From: Pseudomonas orientalis
GTDB taxonomy: Bacteria; Pseudomonadota; Gammaproteobacteria; Pseudomonadales; Pseudomonadaceae
Reading direction: 5' to 3'
NCBI RefSeq assembly: GCF_022807995.1
Contig: NZ_CP094351.1
Location: 2,759,001-2,823,000, forward strand
Length of the DNA: 64,000 nucleotides
Under the pieces are notes generated by a model, which was given only the letters and a program-made list of their open reading frames with translations, was not told the origin of the DNA and did not search any database. The position numbers and the translations under genes are program-made. Shown here piece by piece: positions 48,893 through 57,861 of the stretch (position 1 is its first letter; the number at the start of each line of letters is the position of its first letter).

Positions 48893-50993
48893 GGCAAGGC
48901 AGAGCCTCGAAGGTTTCATTAAACAGGAAAAAGTGATTTTTCAGTCTTTATCGATTCCAACCCCTTGGGAGTCAGCGCTATGGTCGGTCCAGCATTGGTT
49001 ACCTCAGCGCTTAAAGCAGCAGACTATAACCTTTGAAACTCAACGACAATCACTTGAAAAGAATGGCTATTCTGTTCCTCCTAAAGCTGCTCTTCCCTTG
49101 GATTTCCAGGATTTTTGCAAGGCATTAATCGTATATCTACAACGCACCCGAAGCCTGAAGTTTTCGATGGTCGCCGCCTACAATATTGCGGTACGCCGGC
49201 TTTACAATCCGTTGTTTGAACGACGTGTATCCGACCCTACACAGTTGACGCGGGGCGATTTTGACCGTGTCGTAGAATTTCTCAGAGGGAGTGGCTACAA
49301 GAACCTTTACGACGCGATATCTCATCTTCAGGTAATTGCGGATACGATCGATAAACTACAATTAACCGACACCGCCATCCACTTTACACATGATGCAAAA
49401 CCAGAGAAAAGCCGCCACGAGTTCATCTCATTGCACGATCCTGATCGTGCGGTAAAACAGCGTAAATCTGATGAGAGATTACCTTCTCGTGAGGCGATGG
49501 AGGCATATGCCATATGTTCGAACAACCCACTCAGTGACGGCGAAGAAATTTTGCTGCGAGTGATCGACTTATTGATAGCGACTGGGCAACGAGGTAACGA
49601 AATAGCAGTAATACCTTATGATTGTTGGGTCGAAAGGCCGATCAAAGGGACGACAGGAGAAGTGGTTGTCGATGCCCATGACAAGCCTCTCGTCGAATGC
49701 GGAATTAGGTACTTCGCGGAAAAGCAATTTCAATCCCGTGTTCATTGGCTGGCTGAAAGCGACATTCCTCTAGCCAGGCGCGCAGTAGAGCGATTAAAAA
49801 CGCTAACCAATGAACAACGAGAAATTGCCGCCTGGCAAGAACTCCACCCAGGACGTATTTGGAGCTACCCCCCTCAGTCAGTGATCTCCGATGCAAAGGT
49901 CTTGGACTGGCTAGGTTTTAGCGAAGCAAGAAGCGCAAGCAGAAATCTATACCTTTTCCTCACTCGCAACGGTGTCCATCCATTTGACGATGAACCGGAT
50001 GAAAAGCAAGGAAGGTCGTTAAAGCGACGTTACGTCGCCGGGGAGATTGAGCGACTGATCGTCCCGAGAATCCGTGGGCACGCGGCATTGACAGAAAATG
50101 TCGGTGGACAAGTTCGTATCGTACTTAGAACCAGCGAAACGCTTGCGATCGCTTTCGACGGCCAATTTCGTTTCGGTGGACGTGAGGCGAATGTGTTTCG
50201 TGCGGTCCCGCGTCGGGTCACCCTCGGGGATATCAATCACGCATTAGGTGACAATGAAAAATATACGTCCATTTTTTCGCGTCGTTCATTAACCGAATCC
50301 GATGGAACTCCGATTAGGCTAACAAGCCACCAACCTAGACACTGGCGGAACACAATTTACCACTTGACCGGTATGAGCGATGTTCAGCAAGCATTGGCTC
50401 TGGGGCGAAAACGCCTCGACCAGAATGTTTATTACCAACACACGAGCATTGAAGAAAACACCGCTGCCCATCATGAGTTTCTGGCGTTCAATAGCTATCA
50501 CGAGCGCCTCGACTTTCTACATACAGCCATAAGAGATAAGCGCATTCATGGCGCTTTGACCGATAGTTACCATGCTTTGCTATCAGATAAAGGTACAACA
50601 ACTGCGGAAGCATTCCTCACGGTACACGCCACGGCGCTGCATGTGACCCCTTTCGGAGGTTGTATCCACGATTTCTCCCAGGCCCCCTGCCCTAAGCATC
50701 TTCAATGCTGGAATGGCTGCTCGCATCTACATCTGATGGGCACTTCATCGGAGCGGCTCAACCTTGAAAAACAAGCTAAGAATCTGACGAAGGCAATATC
50801 CATCATGCGCGACGCAGGCACCGGAGAGGCAGGCAGCGATGTATGGCTAGCAGACCAGGAAAACAAGCTCAAGAATTTAAAATCTGTCCTTGCACGCGAT
50901 ACCAATGGAGGTGTGCAACGCGTGTTTCCAAACGGGCGTCCAATCACGGTTGTCGACTCGGACAAACGACACAGTTCGGTATCAGATGACTAG
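48879..50993 (+). CDS. ginC: Large tyrosine recombinase GinC of a GInt island
   Basis: 704 residues from the ATG at 48879, which has GGAGG nine bases upstream; a GTG nine bases earlier lacks a site. About 250 extra N-terminal residues, then catalytic Arg in ATGQRGNEIAV, HxxR-like HQPRHWRN and the tyrosine in DQNVYYQHTS. Near the C-terminus a Cys/His cluster (GGCIHDF, PCPKHLQCWNGCSHLH) suggests a zinc-binding module. Overlaps the ginB end by 14 bases. Confidence 0.8.
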   Translation: MTLSRARQSLEGFIKQEKVIFQSLSIPTPWESALWSVQHWLPQRLKQQTITFETQRQSLEKNGYSVPPKAALPLDFQDFCKALIVYLQRTRSLKFSMVAAYNIAVRRLYNPLFERRVSDPTQLTRGDFDRVVEFLRGSGYKNLYDAISHLQVIADTIDKLQLTDTAIHFTHDAKPEKSRHEFISLHDPDRAVKQRKSDERLPSREAMEAYAICSNNPLSDGEEILLRVIDLLIATGQRGNEIAVIPYDCWVERPIKGTTGEVVVDAHDKPLVECGIRYFAEKQFQSRVHWLAESDIPLARRAVERLKTLTNEQREIAAWQELHPGRIWSYPPQSVISDAKVLDWLGFSEARSASRNLYLFLTRNGVHPFDDEPDEKQGRSLKRRYVAGEIERLIVPRIRGHAALTENVGGQVRIVLRTSETLAIAFDGQFRFGGREANVFRAVPRRVTLGDINHALGDNEKYTSIFSRRSLTESDGTPIRLTSHQPRHWRNTIYHLTGMSDVQQALALGRKRLDQNVYYQHTSIEENTAAHHEFLAFNSYHERLDFLHTAIRDKRIHGALTDSYHALLSDKGTTTAEAFLTVHATALHVTPFGGCIHDFSQAPCPKHLQCWNGCSHLHLMGTSSERLNLEKQAKNLTKAISIMRDAGTGEAGSDVWLADQENKLKNLKSVLARDTNGGVQRVFPNGRPITVVDSDKRHSSVSDD

Positions 50994-51001
50994 GGGCAAC
51001 T

Positions 51002-51400
51002 ATGGCACGACGACAGACATTGAGGGGCGGCACTCTTGACGAAGCAATAGACGCTCTCCTCGCCCAGATGATTAGCTCAGGAGTGGAGTTCGCTCCTATT
51101 TCCCGACCGGAGGTGCAGCGCCGGCTGGGCCTGACAAGCCGAGCTACGCTAGGAGGTGACCGTGGAGGCAGAATTGAGGCCGCCCGTATTGTTCAAATGA
51201 GGGAAAGCGGGAGAGATCCGGATGGTGCCCGCCGGCGCAGAAGTCTCGAAGAGCGTATTGCAAGTCTTCAAGCGGAGAACGCTGCGTTGGCAAGACAGCG
51301 AGACAAGCTTTTCGAGGCTCTGTCAGTGATAGCACACAACTGCCTTATGAACGGTTTGGACGTAGAGTCAGTTATGGCACCGTTGAGAAACACCCAATAG
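51002..51400 (+). CDS. ginD: Small coiled-coil protein GinD of a GInt island
   Basis: 132 residues. Basic, with a helix pair in the N-terminal half (TLDEAIDALLAQMI, RPEVQRRLGL) and a leucine-rich coiled coil near the end (LEERIASLQAENAALARQRD). AGGGG lies before the ATG, eight bases after ginC. Size, position and helix-loop-helix pattern match the fourth gene of GInt elements, required with the three recombinases. Confidence 0.78.
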   Translation: MARRQTLRGGTLDEAIDALLAQMISSGVEFAPISRPEVQRRLGLTSRATLGGDRGGRIEAARIVQMRESGRDPDGARRRRSLEERIASLQAENAALARQRDKLFEALSVIAHNCLMNGLDVESVMAPLRNTQ

Positions 51401-51422
51401 ATCAGATCAGTAGTCTTCGTAT

Positions 51423-51517
51423 CGACTACAGATTACGGCATGGTGACCTGCCCACAGTGCTAGACAGGACCGTTTCAGCTCTAACGACTACACATTACGG
51501 TACACATCCCCTGTCTA
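51423..51517. repeat. Short direct and inverted repeats after ginD
   Basis: CGACTACAGATTACGG (51423-51438) recurs with one change at 51485-51500, 62 bases on. Within the same stretch TAGACAGG (51461-51468) is complementary to CCTGTCTA (51510-51517). The block begins 22 bases after the ginD stop and could be recombinase or accessory-protein binding sites. Confidence 0.5.
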
Positions 51518-51621
51518 CTTTTATCCCAGAAGCCAAGCGTTGACATGGGCCTCTACCGCTCGTAGAGTTTGGCGGGTCGCCCTTGAGGCACTTGAGCTTT
51601 ATCTCCCCTTGAGGGATCTGC

Positions 51622-51686
51622 AAAGCCCGGTAACGACCGGGCTTTCGCCTTTCTGCTGTGTTGCTCTGAACGTCTCATAAGACGTT
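51622..51686 (+). terminator. Tandem hairpins after the gin operon
   Basis: AAAGCCCGGT (51622-51631) pairs perfectly with 51636-51645 around AACG, followed by CGCCTTTCTG. A second perfect hairpin, AACGTCT-CATA-AGACGTT, lies at 51669-51686. The first resembles a Rho-independent terminator. Apart from these and the repeats, 51401-51771 shows no gene. Confidence 0.65.
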
Positions 51687-51874
51687 CCCTCGTATTCACC
51701 CTTTTATCGCCGTTGTGTTTTAAGCCAGACTCGGATTGCTAAGGGCCCTCGTACTCGCCCTCAGTTTAATCGTATGCGTCCGGCCAAGTCATCTACCCAG
51801 CCCCGCTAAGCCAAGACATGGTGTGCACTTAAATTTAAGTGGGCACCAGTTCTAGACTTTTAATCGGGTATTTC

Positions 51875-52207
51875 ATGCAGCCAACACGCCGTTCTTATTC
51901 CAAGTCCTTCAAAGCCCAAGTCATTCAAGAGTGTGCTCAGCCCGGTGCTTCGATTGCCAGCATCGCACTCAGCCATAACCTCAACGCAAACCTCGTCCAC
52001 AAATGGATTCGGCTGCAATCGCAGAAAAGCACAGCGCTGCAACCTGCATTTATTCCATTACCCGTGTCGCTGGCTGGGGCAAAATCCCATCCGTCATCAT
52101 CGAACATCTGCGTTGAAATACAGCACCCGCGTGGCACCGTCAAAGTGAACTGGCCCACTGAAAATGCTGCTGCCTGCGCGACCTTTCTTCGAGACCTCCT
52201 GCGATGA
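51875..52207 (+). CDS. tnpA: IS66-family TnpA (OrfA)
   Basis: 110 residues with an HTH of the IS66 OrfA type (SYSKSFKAQVIQECA, SIASIALSHNLNANLVHKWIR). It ends in an ATGA overlap with tnpB, as usual in IS66. Looks complete. Confidence 0.75.
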   Translation: MQPTRRSYSKSFKAQVIQECAQPGASIASIALSHNLNANLVHKWIRLQSQKSTALQPAFIPLPVSLAGAKSHPSSSNICVEIQHPRGTVKVNWPTENAAACATFLRDLLR

Positions 52208-52527
52208 TTCGCATCGACTCCGTCTGGCTCGCCACCGAGCCGATGGACATGCGCGCCGGTACCGAGACGGCATTAGCCAGGGTGATCGCCGTGTTCGGTG
52301 CGGCGCAGCCGCACTGTGCTTATCTGTTCGCCAACCGCCGCGCCAATCGCATGAAAGTGCTGGTGCATGACGGCTTCGGAATATGGCTAGCGGCGCGCCG
52401 ATTAAACCAAGGCAAGTTCCACTGGCCAGGCATTCGCCACGGTTCTGAGATGGAGCTGGATACCGAGCAACTTCAGGCATTAGTGCTGGCCACCGCCTTC
52501 TTGATCGTTTCGACCTCGACATCCTAG
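52204..52527 (+). pseudogene. tnpB: IS66-family TnpB, 3' truncated
   Basis: The first ~93 residues are typical TnpB (VWLATEPMDMRAGTETAL, YLFANRRANRMKVLVHDG, IWLAARRLNQGKFHWP, LDTEQLQALVL). The usual LPWQR ending is replaced by unrelated codons after LQALVL (about 52490), showing a deletion junction. tnpC, the DDE transposase, is absent. Confidence 0.72.
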
Positions 52528-52619
52528 GCTGCGCAGTGACCTACCTTCTGGTCGGCTTCAGCGCTGAATCGGTGCTCAAGGCGCGGCCGCGTGCGTCGAC
52601 GTTCGTCAGCCATTTTTAA
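52500..52619 (+). pseudogene. Unassigned C-terminal gene fragment
   Basis: In one frame, about 38 codons (FDLDILGCAVTYLLVG, then SAESVLKARPRAST, ending FVSHF and a TAA at 52617). The pattern of a membrane helix followed by ARPRA is reminiscent of LysE/RhtB-type exporters, but this is weak. It begins at the tnpB deletion junction. Confidence 0.3.
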
Positions 52620-52662
52620 GGCAGTGTGATGATCCTGCTATCGCCCTGGCCTGATCGGTCGT

Positions 52663-53103
52663 ATGGCCGAAATGCACGCTAGCTTTTACTCTCGCCATTC
52701 AGGCTTTGGTCAGTTTTTCGAGAGTCAGGTTGCAACTGGCGTTGCGGAGTTTGCGGGACGACTGAACAATACGCGTAACGCCATCTGGGTCGCTGAGAGC
52801 GCTGGCCGGATTGTGGGATCGCTGGCTATTGACGGAGAGGATCTCGGAAACGATGAAGCCCACCTGCGCTGGTTCATCCTTGACGATGGCTGCCGTGGTG
52901 GCGGTATAGGTCGTCACCTTCTCACCGAGGCATTAGATTTCTGCGACCGGCAGAATTTCTCAGCTATACAACTTTGGACATTCAAAGGGTTGGAAGCTGC
53001 CCGGCGCCTCTACGAATCCTTGGGTTTCGAGCTAACTCATGAAGAGCAAGGCAATCAATGGGGTACGGCGGTCACTGAGCAACAGTTCACGCGTAAACGC
53101 TGA
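52663..53103 (+). CDS. GNAT acetyltransferase domain, possibly 5'-truncated
   Basis: 146 residues of a GNAT fold (AGRIVGSLAIDGEDLG, acetyl-CoA loop CRGGGIGRHLLTEA, LYESLGFELTHEEQG). It resembles the C-terminal half of MarR-GNAT fusion proteins. In frame before the ATG, the codons YRPGLIGR also match that domain's start and follow stop codons, and no ribosome site is seen. So it is probably the detached tail of a fusion protein; expression is uncertain. Confidence 0.65.
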   Translation: MAEMHASFYSRHSGFGQFFESQVATGVAEFAGRLNNTRNAIWVAESAGRIVGSLAIDGEDLGNDEAHLRWFILDDGCRGGGIGRHLLTEALDFCDRQNFSAIQLWTFKGLEAARRLYESLGFELTHEEQGNQWGTAVTEQQFTRKR

Positions 53104-53277
53104 GCAGCATTCTATGAAGAGTCTGCAAACTCGCACAAAAGGCTAGAACTGGTGACCACTTAAATTTAAGTGCACACCATGTCTTGGCTTTGCGGAACTG
53201 GGTAGATGACTTGGCCGGACGGTTACAAAGATCCCACCTACTCGGTACCTAGGCCCCTATCGATACACGGGTACAGG

Positions 53278-53304
53278 TAAAGCTTTGCTGGTTTCAGCCG
53301 AAAC
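53278..53304 (+). promoter_or_regulatory. FliA (sigma-28) promoter candidate
   Basis: TAAA (53278-53281), exactly 15 bases, then GCCGAAAC (53297-53304; consensus GCCGATAA). It lies 131 bases before the chemoreceptor ATG, in an otherwise gene-free 330-base stretch. Sigma-28 control fits a chemoreceptor. Confidence 0.5.
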
Positions 53305-53434
53305 ATTCCGAACGGAGAAAAAACTGGCTACGGCAGGCTACTACTGAACCATCCTGGGCTCTATCAGACGTCGACTTCATAGAACGTTCGCCTTGGATAG
53401 CTTTAAACAACATCTTCAAGCCCTGAGGCCTGCC

Positions 53435-55396
53435 ATGCTTAGAAATGCTCCTTTGAGTACAAAGCTACTGCTTATTTTGATGTTTCCCCTGTTGGGCTTT
53501 CTGGTCTTCGCCGGGATTTTTGTAGCTGACAAACGAGAGACACTGAGCGAGATGAACCGAGCGGTCACCGCTACCGGCACCGCGCAGAAACTCAGTGACG
53601 TAGTAACCACTATCCAGCGTGAGCGCGGCGCAAGCGGCGTGTTTCTGGGCAGCGGTGGTAAGACGATGCAGGACAAGTTGAAAGTCTTACGCCAAGAAAC
53701 CGACCGTGCGGTGAGCGCGATGCATGCGCAATCGACCGAGGGTCTTATCGCGCCTGACAAGATGCTGCGCGCAATTGATGGTTTGGCCGGACTGCGTCAG
53801 CAGGTGGACACGCTCGCAATCAATAACGGCGAGTCCGGCACCCGATTCACCGATCTTATCAAAAATTTGATCGGCTTCTCTTACTCACTGGAAACCAGCA
53901 TTGAGGATCCGGAAATCCTGCGTGGGCTGAGTTCACTCAATCAGTTCGTAGACATGAAAGAGCGCTCTGGTCGAGAGCGTGTACTGCTTGGCCTGGCATT
54001 CAACCAAAACCGTTTTGATGCGCCGCTGTTGTCACGTTTCAGCCGCAACATGGGCGAGTTCTCCGGCTATTTCGAGGCCTTTCAACGCTGGGCTCCTGCC
54101 GTGTTCAAAAATAAGCTGGATGCGGTTCTACAACAGCCCGCATCCGTCGATGTAGCTCGCCTGCAAAAACTCGGATTTGATACGCCTCTAGGCGATCCGC
54201 TTAATATCAAACCCGAAGACTGGTTCAACCTTTCCACCAGCCGTATCGACATGATGGCTCAGGTCGAGGCTGAACTGGGCCAGACGGTCGTGAGCCTAGC
54301 CAATGTCGCGCGTACCGATGCCCAGCGCAGTCTGTATGTCGCAATAGCCACCGTCATTCTGATGTTGATTGCGGTGCTGTGGCTCGCTTCGGTGATTATT
54401 CGCAATATCAAAATCGCTGTGGTCGACGTGAACCGCACCCTTATTTCGCTATCCACGCGTGACCTAACTGCCAGAACCCGTTACACCGGCAGAGACGAGT
54501 TTGGCGAGATCTCGCGTAACCTGGATAACATGGCCATACAGATCGGTGAAGTGATCCGTGAGATCGGGAGTGCCACGGCGCAGGTCGCGACCGCCGCCGA
54601 GCAGTCTTCGGCTGTGGCCCTGCAAACTAGCAATAACGTCGTCCAGCAGCGTCAAGGCACCGATCAGGTGGTCACTGCCATCAGCGAGATGAGCGCCACG
54701 GTCAAAGACGTGGCGCGCAGCACTACCGACGCCGCAGAGATGTCGCAGCGCGTTAATGCCAGCACTATGCAGGGCAAGGCTGAAATCGAGAACACCATCA
54801 GCTTGATCAAAGGGCTTGAGGTTCAGGCCGAACAAACATCCCGAATCATTGAGGAGCTCAAGGGTGAAAGCTATTCCATCTCCTCGGTTTTGGATGTGAT
54901 TCGTGGTGTAGCAGAGCAAACCAATCTGCTAGCTTTGAACGCTGCCATTGAGGCTGCCCGTGCCGGTGAGCAGGGTCGTGGATTTGCCGTGGTCGCCGAT
55001 GAGGTGCGGAATCTGGCCAAAAAGACTCAGGATTCCACCGTCAGTATCCAGAAGATGATCGCCAATCTGCAATCCGGCTCCGACCGTGCCGCCACTTCCA
55101 TGCAGGAAACTCTAGGGAAGGCTCAAGAAGGCGCGAGCAACGTAGTGCGCGCAGGGGAGTTGCTAGAAGAAATAGCCGAGGGCATCGCGACCATCAGCGA
55201 CAGCAACATACAGGTCGCCTCGGCGGCAGAACAACAGAGTCAGGTTGCCGAGGAGATCCACCGCAACGTAAACGACATCAACACTCTGGTTATCCAGGTC
55301 AGCGCCGGTGCTGAACAAACCGCCGTCACCAGCCGCGAGTTAGCCCGCTTGGCCGAGCAACAGCAGGGGCTGGTGGGACGGTTCAAGGTGAACTGA
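53435..55396 (+). CDS. NIT-domain methyl-accepting chemotaxis protein
   Basis: 653 residues. Helix 1 ([20 protein letters not shown]), a periplasmic NIT (nitrate/nitrite-sensing type) domain with its hallmark [18 protein letters not shown], helix 2 ([21 protein letters not shown]), HAMP, and a signalling domain ([34 protein letters not shown]). The start is set at the ATG 53435 (GAGG seven bases upstream). It is cargo of the IS66-bounded segment; lower GC and different codon use than the core chemoreceptor at 38494. Ligand is predicted only by domain type. Confidence 0.85.
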   Translation: MLRNAPLSTKLLLILMFPLLGFLVFAGIFVADKRETLSEMNRAVTATGTAQKLSDVVTTIQRERGASGVFLGSGGKTMQDKLKVLRQETDRAVSAMHAQSTEGLIAPDKMLRAIDGLAGLRQQVDTLAINNGESGTRFTDLIKNLIGFSYSLETSIEDPEILRGLSSLNQFVDMKERSGRERVLLGLAFNQNRFDAPLLSRFSRNMGEFSGYFEAFQRWAPAVFKNKLDAVLQQPASVDVARLQKLGFDTPLGDPLNIKPEDWFNLSTSRIDMMAQVEAELGQTVVSLANVARTDAQRSLYVAIATVILMLIAVLWLASVIIRNIKIAVVDVNRTLISLSTRDLTARTRYTGRDEFGEISRNLDNMAIQIGEVIREIGSATAQVATAAEQSSAVALQTSNNVVQQRQGTDQVVTAISEMSATVKDVARSTTDAAEMSQRVNASTMQGKAEIENTISLIKGLEVQAEQTSRIIEELKGESYSISSVLDVIRGVAEQTNLLALNAAIEAARAGEQGRGFAVVADEVRNLAKKTQDSTVSIQKMIANLQSGSDRAATSMQETLGKAQEGASNVVRAGELLEEIAEGIATISDSNIQVASAAEQQSQVAEEIHRNVNDINTLVIQVSAGAEQTAVTSRELARLAEQQQGLVGRFKVN

Positions 55397-55704
55397 GTTA
55401 CAAGTTTTTTTACCGGATGCTCAAATGCCCGAGAGAATGACTTTCGGGTATTTGAGGATTGGTAGGTGAGAGGGTGACGCGCCTATAAGGGCTACTTTGC
55501 TCAACGCGATAAACGAGGCTTTTCATGACGCCGGATGAGGTCAGGCCATGGATTATCAGCCGTCCTACGGCTTTCTGAAGGACTGCTTATACCGTTCTGA
55601 GTCATACAAGGTGACTTCGGCAGACGCTTACCCAATAAGTGCCCACGGATCTTTAAAAAGGACGCGCTGAGAGTCGTTGTGTCTGCGTATATTTTTATTA
55701 GCAA
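55397..55704. other. Intergenic region with hairpins between convergent genes
   Basis: About 308 bases with no supported gene. TCAAATGCCCGA (55421-55432) pairs with TCGGGTATTTGA (55444-55455), one A-G mismatch aside, 25 bases after the chemoreceptor stop; a shorter hairpin AGCCGT-CCT-ACGGCT (55558-55572) is followed by TTTCT. These probably end the two convergent transcripts. Confidence 0.55.
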
Positions 55705-56796
55705 CTAATTCAACAGAAATTCGTTCTGTTGAGTCATTTGCAAAGCAGTCTTCTCCAAACGCAGTAAAAACTCTTTCCGGGGCTGTCCTCCGCCATATCC
55801 GGCGAGTGAACCATTTGTCGCTATGACACGGTGACAGGGGACAACAATAGATAAGCGATTGTGTCCATTTGCATTGCCCACTGCTTGGCTTGCACCTGGC
55901 TTACCAATGCCCCTAGCGATGGCACCGTAGGTTGAAATGGTTCCATAGTCGATTTTTAGAAGCTCTGCCCACACAAGCCTGTCAAAAGAGCTGCCTGGCA
56001 TATGGAGCGGTACTGAAAACCTTTTTAGCTTTCCATCAAAATAAAGTTTTAGTTGAACTTCGATCTGCTTGATGAAGAGATGCTCGCCAGGCGCGATTGA
56101 ATACCCATGCCGCCCACGCAATTCGTTTAATTCAGCGGTTAGGGCCGGGCGGTCAAGAAATTCGAGGAGTACCAAACCTCGTTCCTCTGCCATGGCAATC
56201 ATTGGGCCCAACGGTGTAGTCAGATGGCGATAAAGCAGGAGCGACGTTTCAGCTGCCTTACCAGGGGGAATTTGAAATGTTTTTTTGAAAGCATCTCTAA
56301 AGCCACTCAATGACTCGTACCCTAAGTCAAATGCTGTGTTATCCAGCGTTTCGCCCGAAGAGATCCGGCCTAGGGCGACACCGAGCCTTCTAGAACGCAT
56401 CCATGCATGAAAAGTCATGCCAAAATTTTGTTTGAACCACCTGCGTAAGCGGAGTGGATCGATACCACGCGTAGTTAGTTCAGCATCACTCCAGCGAGCG
56501 TCAGGTGATGCAGATATAGAAGCTAGCAGCCCCTTGACCCAATCTGGCGCGGAAGCCGCTAGATCCAATGGCTTGCATCGCAAGCAAGGCCGATAACCTG
56601 CTGCCATCGCTTCGTCGGCCTGCGAAAAAAACTCTACATTTTCGGGCTTTGGCTTACGTGCACTACATGTAGGTCGGCAAAAAATACCTGTAGTTTTGAC
56701 AGCAGTGAAAAAAACGCCCTCATAGGCGGTGTCGCTGCATAGCATCGCATTCACCATCTCGCTTCTGGGCGGAAGAGAGTGATTGTAAGATCTCAT
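55705..56796 (-). CDS. ada: Ada: methylated-DNA-dependent activator and O6-methylguanine methyltransferase
   Basis: 363 residues. The N-terminal zinc site has Cys 40, 44, 71 and 74, one of which accepts the methylphosphotriester methyl; an AraC-type HTH (TTRGIDPLRLRRWFKQNF) follows, then the methyltransferase domain with the acceptor cysteine in VVPCHRVI (about residue 321) and the asparagine hinge upstream. Ada repairs alkylated DNA and activates its regulon. The ATG at 56796 has GAGG nine bases upstream. Downstream of the PEP mutase-like gene on the same strand. Confidence 0.9.
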   Translation of the reverse strand: MRSYNHSLPPRSEMVNAMLCSDTAYEGVFFTAVKTTGIFCRPTCSARKPKPENVEFFSQADEAMAAGYRPCLRCKPLDLAASAPDWVKGLLASISASPDARWSDAELTTRGIDPLRLRRWFKQNFGMTFHAWMRSRRLGVALGRISSGETLDNTAFDLGYESLSGFRDAFKKTFQIPPGKAAETSLLLYRHLTTPLGPMIAMAEERGLVLLEFLDRPALTAELNELRGRHGYSIAPGEHLFIKQIEVQLKLYFDGKLKRFSVPLHMPGSSFDRLVWAELLKIDYGTISTYGAIARGIGKPGASQAVGNANGHNRLSIVVPCHRVIATNGSLAGYGGGQPRKEFLLRLEKTALQMTQQNEFLLN

Positions 56797-56905
56797 AGAC
56801 CGTAGCCTCGTCCTCGAATGGGAGTGAAAATCGCTTTCGAGGTGCGGGAAACAGCGGCGATTTTCATGCGAATCACAGATTGATAGAGCGAAGATTACTT
56901 TTCGC

Positions 56906-57718
56906 CTAGGTGGTTTTTTTTGCTGCCATAAGGCTATTCAGGTCGCTGTAGGTATATGCGTCCAATGGATACTCGAAAAGCTTCCCCGTTCGCAAGAAGC
57001 TCGTTGCTATCGCCTTGTTGGCACCGTATAGGAACTCAGCGATGCTGGATCCGGCGCTTAGCCGGTTGACGCCTAGACTCTTCAATTGATCCATACTGGG
57101 CTGGCCGTTCCAGGCAAGCAGGTTGACGGGTAGCCGCGTTGCCTCGCACAGTGTAGCAATGTCGTTTTCCTCAACCATTCCAGCTGCAAAAATGCCGTCT
57201 GCACCTGCTTGCTCGAACAGCGATGCACGGAAGAGGGTCTCTGCCAATTGTCGCGCTGGTTCTACCAAACATCGCAGATAAACGTCAGTTCGTACGTTCA
57301 CGAACAGGTCGATTCCATGCTTGTTTGCTACCTTCTTTGCCATTTCGATTTTTCGCAAAATCAGATCGGTGCTGCCTGTTCCGTCCTCAATGTTTATTCC
57401 TACAGCTCCAGTGCTAACTACGCAGTCAATAACTTTAGCAACCGACTCAAGGTCATCGGAATAGCCCCCTTCGACATCGACCGTGAGGGGGACTGTAAGC
57501 ACTCGAACCATTGACTCAACTGTAGTAGTCAGCAATTTTAGGGGAAGTTGATTGCCATCTTGGTAGCCATGTGCCCAAGCAACGGCGGCGCTGCTGGTCG
57601 CGACAGCCTTACTCCCTACGCTCTCGACAATACGTGCGCTGCCAGCATCGCTCACGTTGGCGAGTACCAACAAATTATCTTGGTGAAGGTTGCGAAAAAC
57701 CGCACTTAGTGGCGTCAT
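56906..57718 (-). CDS. Isocitrate lyase/PEP mutase family enzyme
   Basis: 270 residues, a TIM barrel of the ICL/PEPM superfamily. Metal/substrate motifs: NVSDAGSARIVESVG, VDVEGGYSDDLE, GINIEDGTG, VNVRTDVYLR. The isocitrate lyase KKCGH-type loop is absent, so it is neither lyase; the subgroup includes oxaloacetate hydrolases and C-C lyases of unknown substrate. It is 110 bases upstream of ada. The IS3-family element sits 106 bases before its start and may influence its transcription. Confidence 0.8.
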   Translation of the reverse strand: MTPLSAVFRNLHQDNLLVLANVSDAGSARIVESVGSKAVATSSAAVAWAHGYQDGNQLPLKLLTTTVESMVRVLTVPLTVDVEGGYSDDLESVAKVIDCVVSTGAVGINIEDGTGSTDLILRKIEMAKKVANKHGIDLFVNVRTDVYLRCLVEPARQLAETLFRASLFEQAGADGIFAAGMVEENDIATLCEATRLPVNLLAWNGQPSMDQLKSLGVNRLSAGSSIAEFLYGANKAIATSFLRTGKLFEYPLDAYTYSDLNSLMAAKKTT

Positions 57719-57861
57719 TCAGTGGTACCCCGGTGAGAAAAGACAGATGCAGAGCGCGCTATCGTAAGCTGACTACACCGACGTCTCCACCGAGAAATCG
57801 ACAGTGATTTAAGAGCTAGCGAATTGGACTTGCCCCTACAAAACCGGACACCAACTCCCCG

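Larger units (their letters stand above)
51772..53226. mobile_element. Internal IS66-derived unit with ~90-bp inverted repeats
   Basis: 51772-51861 is repeated inverted at 53137-53226, about 83 of 90 bases identical. Both arms contain the 16-base palindrome CACTTAAATTTAAGTG. Normal IS66 repeats are about 20-30 bases. The unit encloses tnpA, a truncated tnpB, a gene fragment and an acetyltransferase domain. The bases outside 53226 do not match the left flank, so this unit alone is not the transposed segment. Confidence 0.65.

Noticed and set aside
51540..51620. Possible tRNA-like or attachment-site sequence after ginD
   Set aside because: No cloverleaf could be formed and no CCA-type end or T-loop GTTCGA motif is present.
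55501..55704. A 67-codon minus-strand frame downstream of ada
   Set aside because: Overlaps hairpins that look like terminators and has no convincing ribosome site or motif.
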